Source of the DNA: Archivesica marissinica
Lineage: Eukaryota > Mollusca > Bivalvia > Venerida > Vesicomyidae
Reading direction: 5' to 3'
Length of the DNA stretch: 64,000 bases
Assembly: GCA_014843695.1 (NCBI GenBank)
Contig: JABXNX010000099.1
Coordinates: 54,685 to 118,684 of the forward strand
The position numbers and the translations under genes were made by a program. Each line of letters opens with the position of its first letter. Within the stretch, counting starts at the first letter, position 1. Of this stretch, positions 49,436 to 60,584 are shown one piece after another. Under the pieces are notes generated by a model. The model was given only the letters and a program-made list of their open reading frames with translations. It did not search any database and was not told where the DNA came from.

Positions 49436-50454
49436 ATGTATATACATGACTGTTGTAATTTTGTTTTATAATATAAACCAAATTTCCAATACACTAAAAT
49501 ATTAACCACCCTATTATTGTGTATGAAATGAACCTGTCTGATCTTTGATCGTTCAGACCTGGTTGTTTGACTATTATAGTATATGTATAACTGTGATAAA
49601 TCTCATGAACATCGAATGGCTATGTGCTGTTGATTACTGTTCATGCTTTGTTTTATAATATGCTATGTACATAGACGAGACTATAACAAAGATTGAAACT
49701 ACCTTATCCGAAATACTCGTAGCAGATTGTATTCACCGGACATTATTGATTTACTTGATATCTGTGACATGTCAAGTCGTGTTGGCTATGCTTGTCTCCG
49801 TTGTATGGCTACTATCCACTCGACACACTGGCAAAGTTATAAACAAAATCCAAGTGGATTAAGTAGATCAAGTAATTATAGTAAGTTTGGTTTCTATTAT
49901 ACTTCATATGTTTATTTGGATGTTGTTCGTTCTGACAGTGTGTGTATTTTCTTAAGGAGAGAATGTTTGCTAATTTTTATTAGTGGCAGGTTACACATAT
50001 AACAACATGACTAATGAAGCTTTATGATATTGTAGGTATAGATATATCGATAGTACAATAGACATAGCGGAACATAGTTACATTTCAAACAACATAAGAC
50101 ATGCTACATGTATCTTCAATGTAGAACATGTTCAAGTCATTATTTATGTAAATACGGTCATAGTACAGAACGAGATCAGCTCATATCCTTCACTTGCGTC
50201 CATTCATAAATGTATGCAGGTCGAGACAGTTCGTAGTGAACATGACACTACTAATGTTAAAGCTTGTTTCGCAATCATTGTACATAAAATAAAGTTTAAA
50301 CCTAGATCATCATATATTCTAACATTCATGCATTTTGGCGACTAAATTCTAATTTGCTTTTTTACGTTTATTTATCGTCGCTACCATATTAGCCCATATG
50401 AGCGACGCCTCTCTGAAGAGAATAGTCATCTTATATTTTGGAGGATAGTGCAAT

Positions 50455-50650
50455 GATACATGCAGAGACCCATTCCAGAGTCTCCTCTGGTTCTTTTACG
50501 TGCACGGTGTACAGCACCGACACGAGACCTCGGTTTAAAGTCCCATCTTAAAGATTGTTCATTTATTAGGGTCAGACGGGGGATCGAACCTGCGATCCAT
50601 GTATTACCAGTCCAGCATGTTACCACTGGACTATATATCCGTCTGTACTG
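50455..50650 (-). repeat. tRNA-derived SINE, well preserved
   Basis: Minus strand: 'TAGTCCAGTGGTAACATGC' (box A), 'CAGGTTCGATCCCC' (box B), then a body ending in the 'ACCGTGCACGTAAAAGAACC' and 'CAGAGGAGACTC' region that I associate with a widespread molluscan SINE core. Heads differ from the 42.3-kb family, so it is a second SINE family. Confidence 0.7.
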
Positions 50651-51300
50651 TCAATCCCGTATGTATCCTATGTTTTTATACGAAGAAAACGAGGTCAGAT
50701 ACAAATAGATCCGTTGGTATGTGGTATGACTCTGGGTAGATTACCTGTGTAGTAAAGATACATTCACTTCATATATGATCATATCGTGTTACATTAGACA
50801 TAGTGCATACTATCACAACGTAATGGTATTACAATATAATAATAGTATATTAAATTTGACAATTTCATTGGCAAACTAAATGTAGATTGGCTTAAAATTG
50901 GCATATAAGCGACATAATGTAAAGTAGTTAGCAATTTGACCCTGTTTCTATAGAATATAATGGCATTGCGTACTGATTTAAGGTTTATAAAGGTAAACAT
51001 TCTTTTGTAATGTTTGTGTTAGCATTTTACAGTAATATACTCCAATGAACGTGGTATAACATCTAAATAAAGCAGTGTATTTGGTAACATATGTGAGGGT
51101 TTTGCCGACCCGGCTTATTTGTCGTTGGTCGTATGTGTGGGTCTACGGCTCTTGTGTAGTATGTGTATGTCAGTTGGGGAACTCGCTTGTTGTGAGGTAC
51201 CGGGGTGGGTCGGACTATAATTAAAAGATCCAATTCACAATTTAAATCTTACGAAAAGTTTTATTTATTTATTTTCTTATTTATTTAACCTGATTCAGAT
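50651..51300. other. Intergenic, nothing recognised
   Basis: AT-rich. A minus frame at 50794-51000 is not domain-bearing. Confidence 0.4.
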
Positions 51301-51301
51301 T

Positions 51302-51556
51302 CTGGATTAGCGTAATGCAGCCAGAATATCGGGGTATATATTAGCTAGTGCTGGATTAGCGTAATGCAGCCAGAATATCGGGGTATATATTAGCTAGTGC
51401 TGGATTAGCGTAATGCAGCCAGAATATCGGGGTATATATTAGCTAGTGCTGGATTAGCGTAATGCAGCCAGAATATCGGGGTATATATTAGCTAGTGCTG
51501 GATTAGCGTAATGCAGCCAGAATATCGGGGTATATATTAGCTAGTGCTGGATTAGA
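51302..51556. repeat. 49-bp minisatellite, five near-identical copies
   Basis: 'CTGGATTAGCGTAATGCAGC' starts at 51302, 51351, 51400, 51449 and 51498, with a partial sixth at 51547. The copies appear identical, indicating very recent expansion. Confidence 0.95.
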
Positions 51557-52069
51557 ACGCACACCTAACCAGATTGGGTAGCCAATGGGTGAATTTTGAA
51601 TCTTCATGGACCCAGAATGCCCATGACAGACACGTTTATTATTATCCGAATATGCAACAGAACAAACAATTAATGTTTATACTGCTTGACACTAATCTCC
51701 TGTCATCATATTGCACAGACGAGTAATATAGATGTTGCATAATAACTATCTAGTGTGAATGGCAGTAATTATCTGTGTAAAGATATGAAGTATGTGATGT
51801 GCTTAATTGTAACGAACAAAATTTCTAAATTATAAATGTATAAACTCTTCGAAATTTAGTAAGGTTGAAAACGGTTACTTATTAGTTATGAAATTGAAGT
51901 CTCTATAAATAAATTGACTCCCTTATTGTATATACAAAATGTACATCTAATAGGAATGAACAGGCTATCAATTTGAGCTTGATAGCAGTTTTATTCAATA
52001 TATGTCTATGTTATACTGCCGAACAATACATTCTGATTGGCTTAAACAGTATTGCAAGACACAAATCAC

Positions 52070-52300
52070 ATATAACATACAACGACATACATAATACATC
52101 ACATATAACATACAACGACATACATAATGCATCACATATAACATACAACGACATACATAATACATCACATATAACATACAACGACATACATAATACATCA
52201 TATATAACATACAACGACATACATAATACATCACATATAACATACAACGACATACATAATACATCATATATAACATACAACGACATACATAATGCATAAT
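52070..52300. repeat. 33-bp minisatellite
   Basis: Seven copies of a 33-bp unit ('CATATAACATACAACGACAT' plus 'ACATAATACATCA'). As 33 = 11 codons, it is open on both strands (HITYNDIHNTS on plus). Alternating ACATCA/GCATCA and CATATA/TATATA variants suggest a 66-bp higher-order unit in part. Confidence 0.9.
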
Positions 52301-52339
52301 GCAAAGGATCAAGTAGGAAGCTAAAACTAGCTTATATAA

Positions 52340-52690
52340 AATATTTCCCTACAATTCTGATTAGGCCTATGACTGGCAGATCCCTTATTTATTTTTTGGA
52401 GACATACTGAATCCCGACTGCGGTCCGGAAGTGAGAGAAACAATGTGGAATTAAGAGCCCAATCGGGGTTACAGCTGTGGTTGAACTCCGGACCTCTCCA
52501 ACTTATATGTTTCTCCCAAATATTCGCAACAGAAACGAAATAAGTCAACTAATAAACAAACGTCGCTTACGACATTTAGTATAAACACTATTTATTTTTC
52601 GATTGCGAAACAAGCTTTAACAACTTATAATATTCACGTTCGTTGCCGCGGCTGAAAGTGGTCCTTCTTGTTGGAGGAAACTGGAGTTAT
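52340..52690 (-). repeat. Two SINE fragments
   Basis: 52430-52500 resembles the 42.3-kb SINE head and body in minus orientation ('GTGGTTGAACTCCGGACC', 'GAAGTGAGAGAAACAATGTG'). 52590-52690 carries its tail ('CGATTGCGAAACAAGC') joined to a body like the 745-965 copy ('TTGTTGGAGGAAACTGGAGT'). Confidence 0.5.
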
Positions 52691-52699
52691 AGTAAACGT

Positions 52700-53245
52700 G
52701 TTTTAAACATGCTAAAAAACGTCGACTGATCTATAGATATATATTTACTTAGTTCAATCGACGCTTTTCAGCATTTTAAACTGTACATTTTGTTGATACT
52801 TGAACACAGTGAAGTCCATGTCATTCATTAAAATCGAAAATCGCCGCGTACAACGGCAATGTGTACTGTGTCATTTGATGATTGAGTTTATTTACCCCAT
52901 GTAGGCGAGCGTAATGACGAGACCGAGCTGACTAGGGTACGAGTTGACCGCGTACATTACATGTGTGAGGGTCAAACTGGGGCTGCAATGGTGAGAAACG
53001 AGACTGCACTAATTGTCGATTTAATTCAAGAGAGAAATTTATCCAGTTGGCTAGCGGACGGTCGGTGGTTCTACTCGGGTGCCAGTCCTTGCCTGCCTGA
53101 ATTACTACTTAGATGGGACACCAAGGTTTTTATTTAACAGCTGGGGTGTATCCATATTACCTGACCTGTTGCTGAGACTTTAAACACCAAATACAAAAAC
53201 ACGATGTTAGTATACAATGCAGGACATTTATATGCCAAACATGTG
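52700..53245. other. Intergenic or intron, nothing recognised
   Basis: No supported ORF or repeat. It may already be intron of the DUF579 gene to the right. Confidence 0.3.
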
Positions 53246-53249
53246 CTCA

Positions 53250-54445
53250 ATGCTCCGGATACAGCCGATCTTGGTGGTTTCTTCATAACATACGATGCAC
53301 CCTCCCACCCGTTGTGACATCAATCTTAGCGCATACCTCCTCTCTATATATATCACAGAGTGCAGCCGATCCAGTGGTGGCTTACTCGCAACCAACTATA
53401 CCTCCCCTCCATTGTGACACCATTCTATGCTTACTTCCTATAGTATATCACAGAGTGCAGCCGTTCCAGTGATTGGGTCCTTGCCGACATACAACCCCCC
53501 CACTCCGCACTCCCACCCCATTCTATGCTTACTTCCTATAGTATATCACAGAGTGCAGCCGTTCCAGTGATTGGGTCCTTGCCGACATACAACCCCCCCC
53601 CACTCCGCACTCCCACCCCGAAACCATTCTATGCTTACTTCCTATAGATATCACAGAGGCAGCCGTTCCAGGATGGGTCCTTGCCGACATAATACACCCC
53701 CCCCACTCCGCACTCCCACCCCGACACCATTCTATGCTTACTTCCTATAGTATATCACAGAGTGCAGCCGTTCCATTGATTGGGTCCTTGCCGACATACT
53801 ACCCCCCCCCCCCACTCCGCACTCCCACCCCGACAACATTCTATGCTTACTTCATATAGATATCAAAGAGTGCAGCCGTTCCAGTGATTGGGTCATTCCC
53901 GACATACTACCCCCCCCACTCAGCACTCCCACCACGACACCATTCTATGCTTACTTCCATATTATATCACAGAGTGGCAGCCGTTCCAGTGATTGGGTCC
54001 TGCCGACAACTAAACCCCCCCCCCCACTCCGCACTCCCACCCCCGACACCATTCATGCTTACTTCCTATAGTATATCACAGAGTGCAGCCGTTCCAGTGA
54101 TTGGGTCCTTGCCGACATACTACCCCCCCCCCCCACTCCGCACTCCCACAACGACACCATTCTATGCTTACTCCTATAGTATATCACAGAGTGCAGCCGT
54201 TCCAGTGATTGGGTCCTTGCTGACATACAACCCCCCCCCCCCACCGCACTCCCACCCCATTCTATGATTACTTCCTATAGTATATCACAGAGTGCAGCCG
54301 TTCCAGTGATGGGCCTTTCCGACATACTACCCCCCCCCCCACGCCGACATCATTCTATGCTATTCCTATAGTATATCACCGAGACCAGATGATCCAGTGA
54401 TATTTTCTCCCCGCTATATATGACCCCCCCCACCTCCCCCCCACA
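53250..54445. repeat. About 105-bp minisatellite with poly-C tracts
   Basis: 'CAGCCGTTCCAGTGATTGGG' recurs at spacings of 98-107 bp (for example 53461, 53559, 53663, 53768) for about 11-12 units. Each ends in a run of 7-13 C followed by 'ACTCCGCACTCCCACCCC'. Length variation is mainly in the C run and single-base losses. It lies directly upstream of the exon at 54651, so probably intronic or promoter-proximal. Confidence 0.9.
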
Positions 54446-54650
54446 CACCCCAGTCTCCCATATCGCAGCACTGTGACATCCTTCTCAGATTAAGCAGTGT
54501 TTGACTTGTGTGTATGACTGCTAGTACACGTTTTACCGGTTTCATTGTACTAGTTCATGTTTAATGTGTGTGGGCTTCGTAGTAGATGTACATACTTTGT
54601 TCATATGCGTTTTCACGTTTCTGATCTTTGTTTCACTTCCTTGTCTTCAG

Positions 54651-55491
54651 AGAGGGGCTGGCAACTGACGAGGATATGATAGTGGTAGCGAGGGCATCCA
54701 GATGGCGACTGTGTTTGTATGTGTTCACAAGTTTTATAGCTGTGTTCTCTATTCTGTTACTGATTCTAAACGTCAATGTTCAAGGCAAACCGAACAATGA
54801 ATTAATAGCATCCAGGAATCAACGAGTTCATAGTACTTCGTATAACACGGACATTGACAGGAGTAGTTATGCAAAACGAATATCTAAAACTAAATGGAAG
54901 CAACCACCTCCTGGAACACAGATGGGTATATTACAAGTGTCAGCTATCCAAAATGTTATTCCAGAGAATGGAAATGTATTAGTTTGGGGACTTGGTAATG
55001 ATAGTCCATTTTGGCACGACAGTACTACAGGCAAAGTTGTGTTCCTGGAACATGTTGGGGAATGGTATGATAAAATTATTGGTAAATATTCATATTTGGA
55101 GTCATACAAAGTGCAGTATTCAACGGACAAATTAAGTTCTTACAACAAATATATAAATCACCCTGAATTATGGTTAGACCTCGATATTCGGTCACAATTA
55201 CCCGCTAGTGTGCTGCAAACACCCTGGCACGTAATTATCGTGGATGCTCCACCCGGAACATGGTGCATCTTCTCCTGTGCACCCGGACGATACCAGTCTA
55301 TTTACACGTCATCGTTACTAGCGAGGAACGGGACGCATGTCTTTGTCGATGATTACGAACGCGAAGTAGAAAGAGCCTTTTCTCTAAAAATGCTTGGAAC
55401 TCCAGTCGAGGTCGTGAAAAGGACTCGGAAAGGCATTTTTCTTTCTGCAAACGAGCAGGCACATTTCGTACACACTGTGAATACCACATAA
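54651..55491 (+). CDS. DUF579 / glucuronoxylan methyltransferase-like membrane protein, last exon
   Basis: The exon opens after 'CTTGTCTTCAG' (acceptor AG 54649-54650). The first ATG is at 54676, giving 271 residues to the stop at 55489-55491. Residues about 10-32 form one hydrophobic signal-anchor segment ('LYVFTSFIAVFSILLLIL'), with the rest lumenal. The catalytic domain shows the DUF579 landmarks: 'VLVWGLGNDSPFW' (SAM-binding-type glycine loop), 'VVFLEH', 'HVIIVDAPPG', 'PGRYQSIYTSSLLA' and 'THVFVDDYEREVE'. Plant members methylate glucuronic acid of xylan in the Golgi; the animal substrate is unknown. The open frame at the acceptor ('EGLATDED' before the Met) suggests an upstream coding exon outside the clear sequence. 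It looks intact, in contrast to most ORFs here. Confidence 0.85.
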
Positions 55492-55721
55492 AATTAATTA
55501 CAGAATTGACCAAGGAAGCTGTGAAACGACGTACATTGCAGAGACATGTTGCCCAAGTTTTCAGTTGGCATGTGTGTATGTTCATAATCCAATAGCAATG
55601 GACGAGGACACATTGATGCAGAGCAGCAGAGTACAGCGTCGGATTTGGAATCAAAATACCTGGGTTTGATACTCGGTCATGAGTCATGACACGTATGTAG
55701 TGTCATTGAGCAAGGTGCCAT
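55492..55721. other. 3' flank of DUF579 gene
   Basis: No further ORF. A tRNA-like phrase 'CTGGGTTTGATACTCGG' near 55662-55678 may be another SINE scrap. It ends at the left LTR. Confidence 0.35.
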
Positions 55722-56618
55722 TGTCGCAAACTCTCCTTTTTCTTCTCGTAATAATATGTCTCGGTTGCTACGGCTCTTACCAGGGTCTATCCTATTGTAG
55801 ACTCGCTGGAGTTGTCTAGGGGGTTTCTTCGTTATTATATGTATTAATGATAACTCAACACAGTATTACATTTCTCATCTTATCATTAAAAGCTTATTTA
55901 ACAATCCATTTGTGTGAGCCGAATATGCGCTTACACAGTATATTTAACATCCAATCTTTCTAATCCGTCATTACTCAATATCACTATAATCTAATCACTG
56001 TTTCTGATTAGATTAACTTTTAATCAACTTCGATATGGTTCGCCGAAACTCTATGTTTCTTCTGTGGCTGAACAATTTAATTATTCGACAAATCTTTATA
56101 AGTTATATTTCTTATAATGTCAATAATATCTAATTATCATAAATACAGTTTATATGTTCTATATACTAGATTGAGATCACGACCTTTCTCGCTCCTGGAG
56201 TTAGGCTCTAGTGTGTCTGATCTATGTTAATAAAATCCATTTCTTATATACATAATTTAATCAGTGTATATATGATATAACAATTCCTAAAACATCTGTT
56301 ATTCCTAAACATCTGTTATGTTATCTAATATTACACCATCAAACCAGTTCGGTGCCTTTGTATTACATAACTGGACACCTGCAACCACGGCCTTGATAAA
56401 CTGAGATTAGGCCTAACATCTTAAGTCATTTCCCGCGCGAAGCGAGATTGATATTTTTAGGCGCGAAAATAATATTAGATGATTATGCATAAAACATATA
56501 TATATATATTACATGGTAAACATTTGGCCATATATAGAAACAGTTTAATGTATTTATATAATACATTACTATTTATATATAACAATAATAAATATTTCGT
56601 GCAAATTGGGGTTTTGCA
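55722..56618 (-). repeat. LTR (3' LTR of the minus-strand element), 897 bp
   Basis: On the plus strand it begins TGTCGCAAAC and ends GGGGTTTTGCA. It shares 'CTCTCCTTTTTCTTCTCG', 'GGGGTTTCTTCGTTATT' and 'TTCGTGCAAATTGGGG' with the right LTR. It retains about 270 bp (about 56240-56505) that the right LTR lacks, and itself lacks a 'GGCATCAGAAATATCC' segment present in the right LTR. Confidence 0.85.
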
Positions 56619-56633
56619 CCATCCTCCCTACCC
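56619..56633 (-). other. Polypurine tract candidate
   Basis: Minus-strand 'GGGTAGGGAGGATGG' directly abuts the start of the 3' LTR (TGCAAAACCCC on the minus strand), the expected place for plus-strand DNA priming. Confidence 0.5.
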
Positions 56634-56844
56634 GGGGAGAAGTTTGACATCGCCCGCTATCGGCCGATTTACAAATCTTCATTCCTTTGAATATACAGTA
56701 GAAAACAATCATAATATCAATACATCATATGTCCTAAAATAGCATTTCTTTCTCTAGGTACCAACATTCTAATCATAGAGGCAATAACTATTTACTGAAC
56801 AACTGAAATAATACCAAGTACATTTACTCAGTCAAACATCACAG

Positions 56845-58140
56845 TCATTGAACTCTACTGAGAAAGTCTGCTAGAACATTTTGAGTCCCTTTGATATGTT
56901 TAATGGTCAGATTAAATTCTGAGAGACACAGTGCCCATCTTAAGAGGCGTTGATTGGACGTTTTCGACCTACTTAACCATACCAGGGGATTATGATCTGA
57001 ATTAATTATTGTTTTGCTTGTGCTTACATATATGCGAAAATGTTCGATACCGGCCACTATAGCTAATAATTCCTTCTCTATTGTAGAGTAGTTTTTCTCT
57101 CGTGGAATAAGTTTTCGGGAATAAAATGCTACTGGGTGTTGTACTTGGTCAACGGTCTGAGTCAGTACAGCCGAAATTCCCAAATCGGAAGCATCAGTAT
57201 AGAGTTCGAACTCTTGGTTAAAGTCAGGGGCCTTCAGTATGGGTTTATTGGTTAAAGCTTTCTTTAAGGATTCGAAAGCAAGTTGATGTTTAACGCTCCA
57301 CTGAGTTATGATGTTCCCTGATCGCTTGCCCTTTAATAAGTCAGTCAGGGGAGCGGCGATCTCAGCGAACTGGGGAATGAATTTCCTGTAAAATCCTACT
57401 GATCCCAGATATCCTCGTAATTGTTTCTTGGTCTGTGGGGGAGAGATATTACTAATACACTCAACCTTGCTGGAAATTGGTTTGATTTTTCCCTACCCTA
57501 ATTCATGTCCCAAGTACTTGACTGTTCCAGACCCAATTTTACACTTCTTCGGATTCAAAGTAACACCACTATCCTCTAGTCTATGAAATGTCCAATCCAA
57601 GTGATTTATGTGCTGTGACCAAAAATTGGATCGAACAGCAATATCATCCAGATATGCGTCGGCAAATCTATCACGGATGGGTTCTGTCGGGGATTGAGCG
57701 ATTATCTCGTTTATGGCCCTCTGGAAGGTAACTCCACCGTTTTTTAAACCAAATGGGAGAGGTAATGGTTCAAACAAGCCCCAGGGGGTTATGAACGCTG
57801 CAATTTCACTAGCTCGAGGTGTTAGCGGAATCTGCCAGTAACCTTTATTAAGATCTAAAATTGATATCAGACTCGAACCTGCGACCTGATCAATGAGATC
57901 GTCTAATCTCGGGATGGGGAAGGCTTCTCCTCGAGTCAGGTCATTAATTTTCCGATAATCAATACATGGTCGCCATTCTGAGTCTGATTTGCGTACCCAT
58001 ATTATGGGAGAGGCCCACTGGCTTCTGCTAGGGCGGATAATTCCTAACTCCAACATTTGATCTAGCTCAGTTTTTAATATTTGTTTCTTTTCTGGAGACA
58101 TGCGGTAGTAAGGCTGGACTACGGGTGAAGCACCTTGCAC
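56845..58140 (-). pseudogene. Reverse transcriptase - RNase H region
   Basis: A single frame is broken only by a TAG at about 57493-57495. RT: 'GIIRPSRSQWASPIIWVRK', 'WRPCIDYRKIN', 'ISILDLNKGYWQIPL', 'LPFGLKNGGVTFQRA', 'DAYLDDIAV' (the Y-x-D-D box) and 'KYLGHELG'. The connection runs through 57490-57190 ('TKKQLRGYLGSVGFYRKFIP' type). RNase H: 'YTDASDLGISAVLTQ', 'STIEKELLAIVAGIEHFR', 'INSDHNPLVWL', ending at 'ADFLSRVQ' with the D-E-D residues kept. Together these make and process the cDNA. A stop in an otherwise good frame suggests a young but inactive copy or a base error. Confidence 0.85.
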
Positions 58141-59420
58141 ATCAATATCATGGGTAACATCGTGGAAACGTCCCAGTTGTCCAGAGAATAAACGGGGTAA
58201 CGGTCAAATAACTGACTAATATCGTCCCTGTGGTCTGGGTTTAAATGACTGATATCCGGCCAGGTTTTCTTAGGTACAGATTCAAGAGGACTGCAAGGAT
58301 CGAATTCTTTCTCAATGTCCGTAGGGGCTTGGTAATCTAATAGGTTAGGGTCTTGGGACTCATACACCGGACTACTATCAGCTAGAGCTGCACCCTCCTC
58401 CCTACCTGTCCAGGGCTTCAACTGGTTTACATGCATAACACGGTATTTTACTCTCTTATCAGGCATGTATATAATATAGGTATGCGACGCTACCTTTTCG
58501 TGTACCGGATACTGTCCCTGGAGGGCATTCTTCAGCTTATTACCTTTTAACGGTAATCGTACTAACACTAATTCACCACGCTGGAATACACGCATTTTCG
58601 CTTTCTTACTTCTGTCATACTTTGTTTTACGACCATCTGCGGCCTGTTGGGCATTCTCGCTGGCGTCACGTAACGCTTCAGCTAATCTATGACATAATTC
58701 TTGTACATAGTTATTTATGGGGATCCCTTCATCCCGCTCATTTCTAGCCCAGAGATCATAAGTGGAATCTAGATTATCTCTAGGTTCGCGCCCATATAGA
58801 AGGTAGAAGGGAGAATATCCTGCGCTAGAGTGCTCTGCACTTCTATATGCAAATAATAGCCAGGGTAGCATCTCATCCCAAGGCGATAAAGAGTTCTCCC
58901 CAAGGATTCTAAGCATGGTTTTCAATGTACCATTATATTTCTCTATTGATCCGTTGGTTTGAGGCCTGTAACTCGTGCTAGTTAAGTGACGTATATCGTG
59001 CTCGGCTAGGAAGCGTGTGAATGTTTCAGCTATGAAAGCGCTTCCTCGGTCAGTCAACAGGGTCTGGGGTTTTCCATGTCGGGATATTATCTCGATCAGG
59101 GCTTTTTGTGCATTAACAGCAGTCGCTGCGGGGCATGGGAAAGATTCTGTATATTTAGTGGCATGATCAATAAAATTCAAGATATACTGGTTCCCATTTA
59201 TAGTTTTCTTCATGGGTCCAACGAAATCAGCGGATATAAATTTGAATGGTTGGGATATAATGGGCAGGGGTTTCAATGGGGCTCCAGTGGCTTTCTGTCC
59301 CTTACCCGCTCTCTGGCACGGCCCACAGCTATGGCAGAATCGTTTAACATCTGCGCGGATTCCCGGCCAAAAGAAGCGGCGCTTAATGCGCTTCAGGGTC
59401 TTACTAGGTCCCTGGGTCCC
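58119..59420 (-). CDS. Integrase
   Basis: The frame runs from about 59420 (not from a Met; it is part of a polyprotein). The zinc-binding region has 'KRRFFWPGIRADVKRFCHSC' and 'CQRAGKG'. The catalytic core has D in 'FISADFVGPM', D in 'TLLTDRGSAF' and E in 'TNGSIEKYNGTLK', the D,D-35-E triad. A C-terminal part with 'YRVMHVNQLKPW' recalls the GPY/F module. The previous ORF reaches this one only by a frame change near 59400-59430, and the next (RT) only by one near 58130. It joins the cDNA to chromosomal DNA. Confidence 0.85.
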   Translation of the reverse strand, partial: GTQGPSKTLKRIKRRFFWPGIRADVKRFCHSCGPCQRAGKGQKATGAPLKPLPIISQPFKFISADFVGPMKKTINGNQYILNFIDHATKYTESFPCPAATAVNAQKALIEIISRHGKPQTLLTDRGSAFIAETFTRFLAEHDIRHLTSTSYRPQTNGSIEKYNGTLKTMLRILGENSLSPWDEMLPWLLFAYRSAEHSSAGYSPFYLLYGREPRDNLDSTYDLWARNERDEGIPINNYVQELCHRLAEALRDASENAQQAADGRKTKYDRSKKAKMRVFQRGELVLVRLPLKGNKLKNALQGQYPVHEKVASHTYIIYMPDKRVKYRVMHVNQLKPWTGREEGAALADSSPVYESQDPNLLDYQAPTDIEKEFDPCSPLESVPKKTWPDISHLNPDHRDDISQLFDRYPVYSLDNWDVSTMLPMILMCKVLHP

Positions 59421-60424
59421 GTACTTAAACTGTCATGGGCGAGTCCCGTTATATGATCACGGAATCCCCGTGGAACTACCACCTGATCATATATTTTCCA
59501 GGGTCGAACTTTGGACGTGTCTTGAGGTTGTTCTCTCCTCATAAGTAGTCGGGGTTCGAGCTGTATGTAATATCCTTGCCGAATAGGTGTTCCTTCTTGA
59601 GCCATTTCCCAGAGGGGTGCTAAGGTCGGGTCATTATTCTGTTCTTGCAATAATTTATCAGGACTCAAATCGTCAATAGAGGGAATATTTTGGGTTTTAA
59701 CTGTACTGGCTTTCTCAGAGGGGGAATTGATCTCAATTGTATTCCGAAAAGGTAAGACATTGTGATTTGTATCGGTCGTGTTTTCTGAGTCTGGGTTGGA
59801 CGTGACAATTTCATCAAACGGGATAATTTTCTTATTTGAGCGTGTAACCACGCCACAGGTAATCAAATCAGTGACAGGGGCAGTTTCACAGTCGTTACCT
59901 ATTATAAGATCCACCCCCGCGGTGCCTCTGTGTTTTAATACAGCCACCTTCAATGTTCCTTGGTATATTGGACAATCGACGCTAATCTTTGCTATCGGAT
60001 AATTACCAGGGATATAATTGACACCGCGGATTGTTACCCGTTCACCTGTGTATTCTAAATGATCAGCGTTCTGATCAGTAGCCGACAATAAACTAATTGT
60101 CGCACCTGAATCTCTCAAATACGTCACTTGTGCGGTGTTATTATTTATGCGTGCTTGACCTGTATATTTGACAAGTAATGGATTTACCATCTCGGTATTT
60201 TCATATGAGTTCACTGGCTCATTGGTTATAAAGGCTGAACTATGAGTAGTGTTTGACACTTGGTGTCCGTTTGCTAGGTTTCTATTACCCCTGTACCTAG
60301 GTGAATTGGGATCTGCCCAACACTCTATTCGTCCGTGGCCATTACGCCTACAATAACTACAATATTTTTCTATCCGGGGAGTTCTATGGGTAGCTTGGGA
60401 ATTATCTATCCTAATATTGGACAC
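59393..60424 (-). CDS. Gag C-terminal zinc knuckle + aspartic protease
   Basis: 343 codons open from a GTG, evidently a continuation of gag. CCHC knuckle 'CSYCRRNGHGRIEC' (C-x2-C-x4-H-x4-C) lies near residue 22. The retropepsin active site is 'LRDSGATISLL' near residue 106, followed by a flap region and 'GVDLIIGND'. The last part includes a linker before the integrase. The protease cleaves the Gag-Pol polyprotein. Confidence 0.8.
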   Translation of the reverse strand: MSNIRIDNSQATHRTPRIEKYCSYCRRNGHGRIECWADPNSPRYRGNRNLANGHQVSNTTHSSAFITNEPVNSYENTEMVNPLLVKYTGQARINNNTAQVTYLRDSGATISLLSATDQNADHLEYTGERVTIRGVNYIPGNYPIAKISVDCPIYQGTLKVAVLKHRGTAGVDLIIGNDCETAPVTDLITCGVVTRSNKKIIPFDEIVTSNPDSENTTDTNHNVLPFRNTIEINSPSEKASTVKTQNIPSIDDLSPDKLLQEQNNDPTLAPLWEMAQEGTPIRQGYYIQLEPRLLMRREQPQDTSKVRPWKIYDQVVVPRGFRDHITGLAHDSLSTGPRDLVRP

Positions 60425-60584
60425 TTGGTGTCCGTTTGCTAGGTTTCTAGTACCCCTGTACCTAGGTGAATTGGGATCTGCCCAACACTCTGTTCGTCCG
60501 TGGCCATTACGCCTACAATAACTACAATATTTTCTATCCGGGGAGTTCTATGGGTAGCTTGGGAATTATCTATCCTAATATTGG
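60256..60584 (-). repeat. 165-bp tandem duplication of the zinc-knuckle segment
   Basis: 60256-60420 (165 bp) and 60421-60584 (164 bp) are nearly identical. The second has one T fewer in the T run before 'CTATCCGGGGAG', plus a few substitutions. In gene order the shortened copy comes first, so translation of gag shifts out of frame inside it and ends near 60439. The intact knuckle follows in the other copy. Confidence 0.9.

Noticed and set aside
50455..50650. Functional tRNA gene
   Set aside because: Boxes A and B are good, but the stems do not close into a tRNA and the SINE body follows directly.
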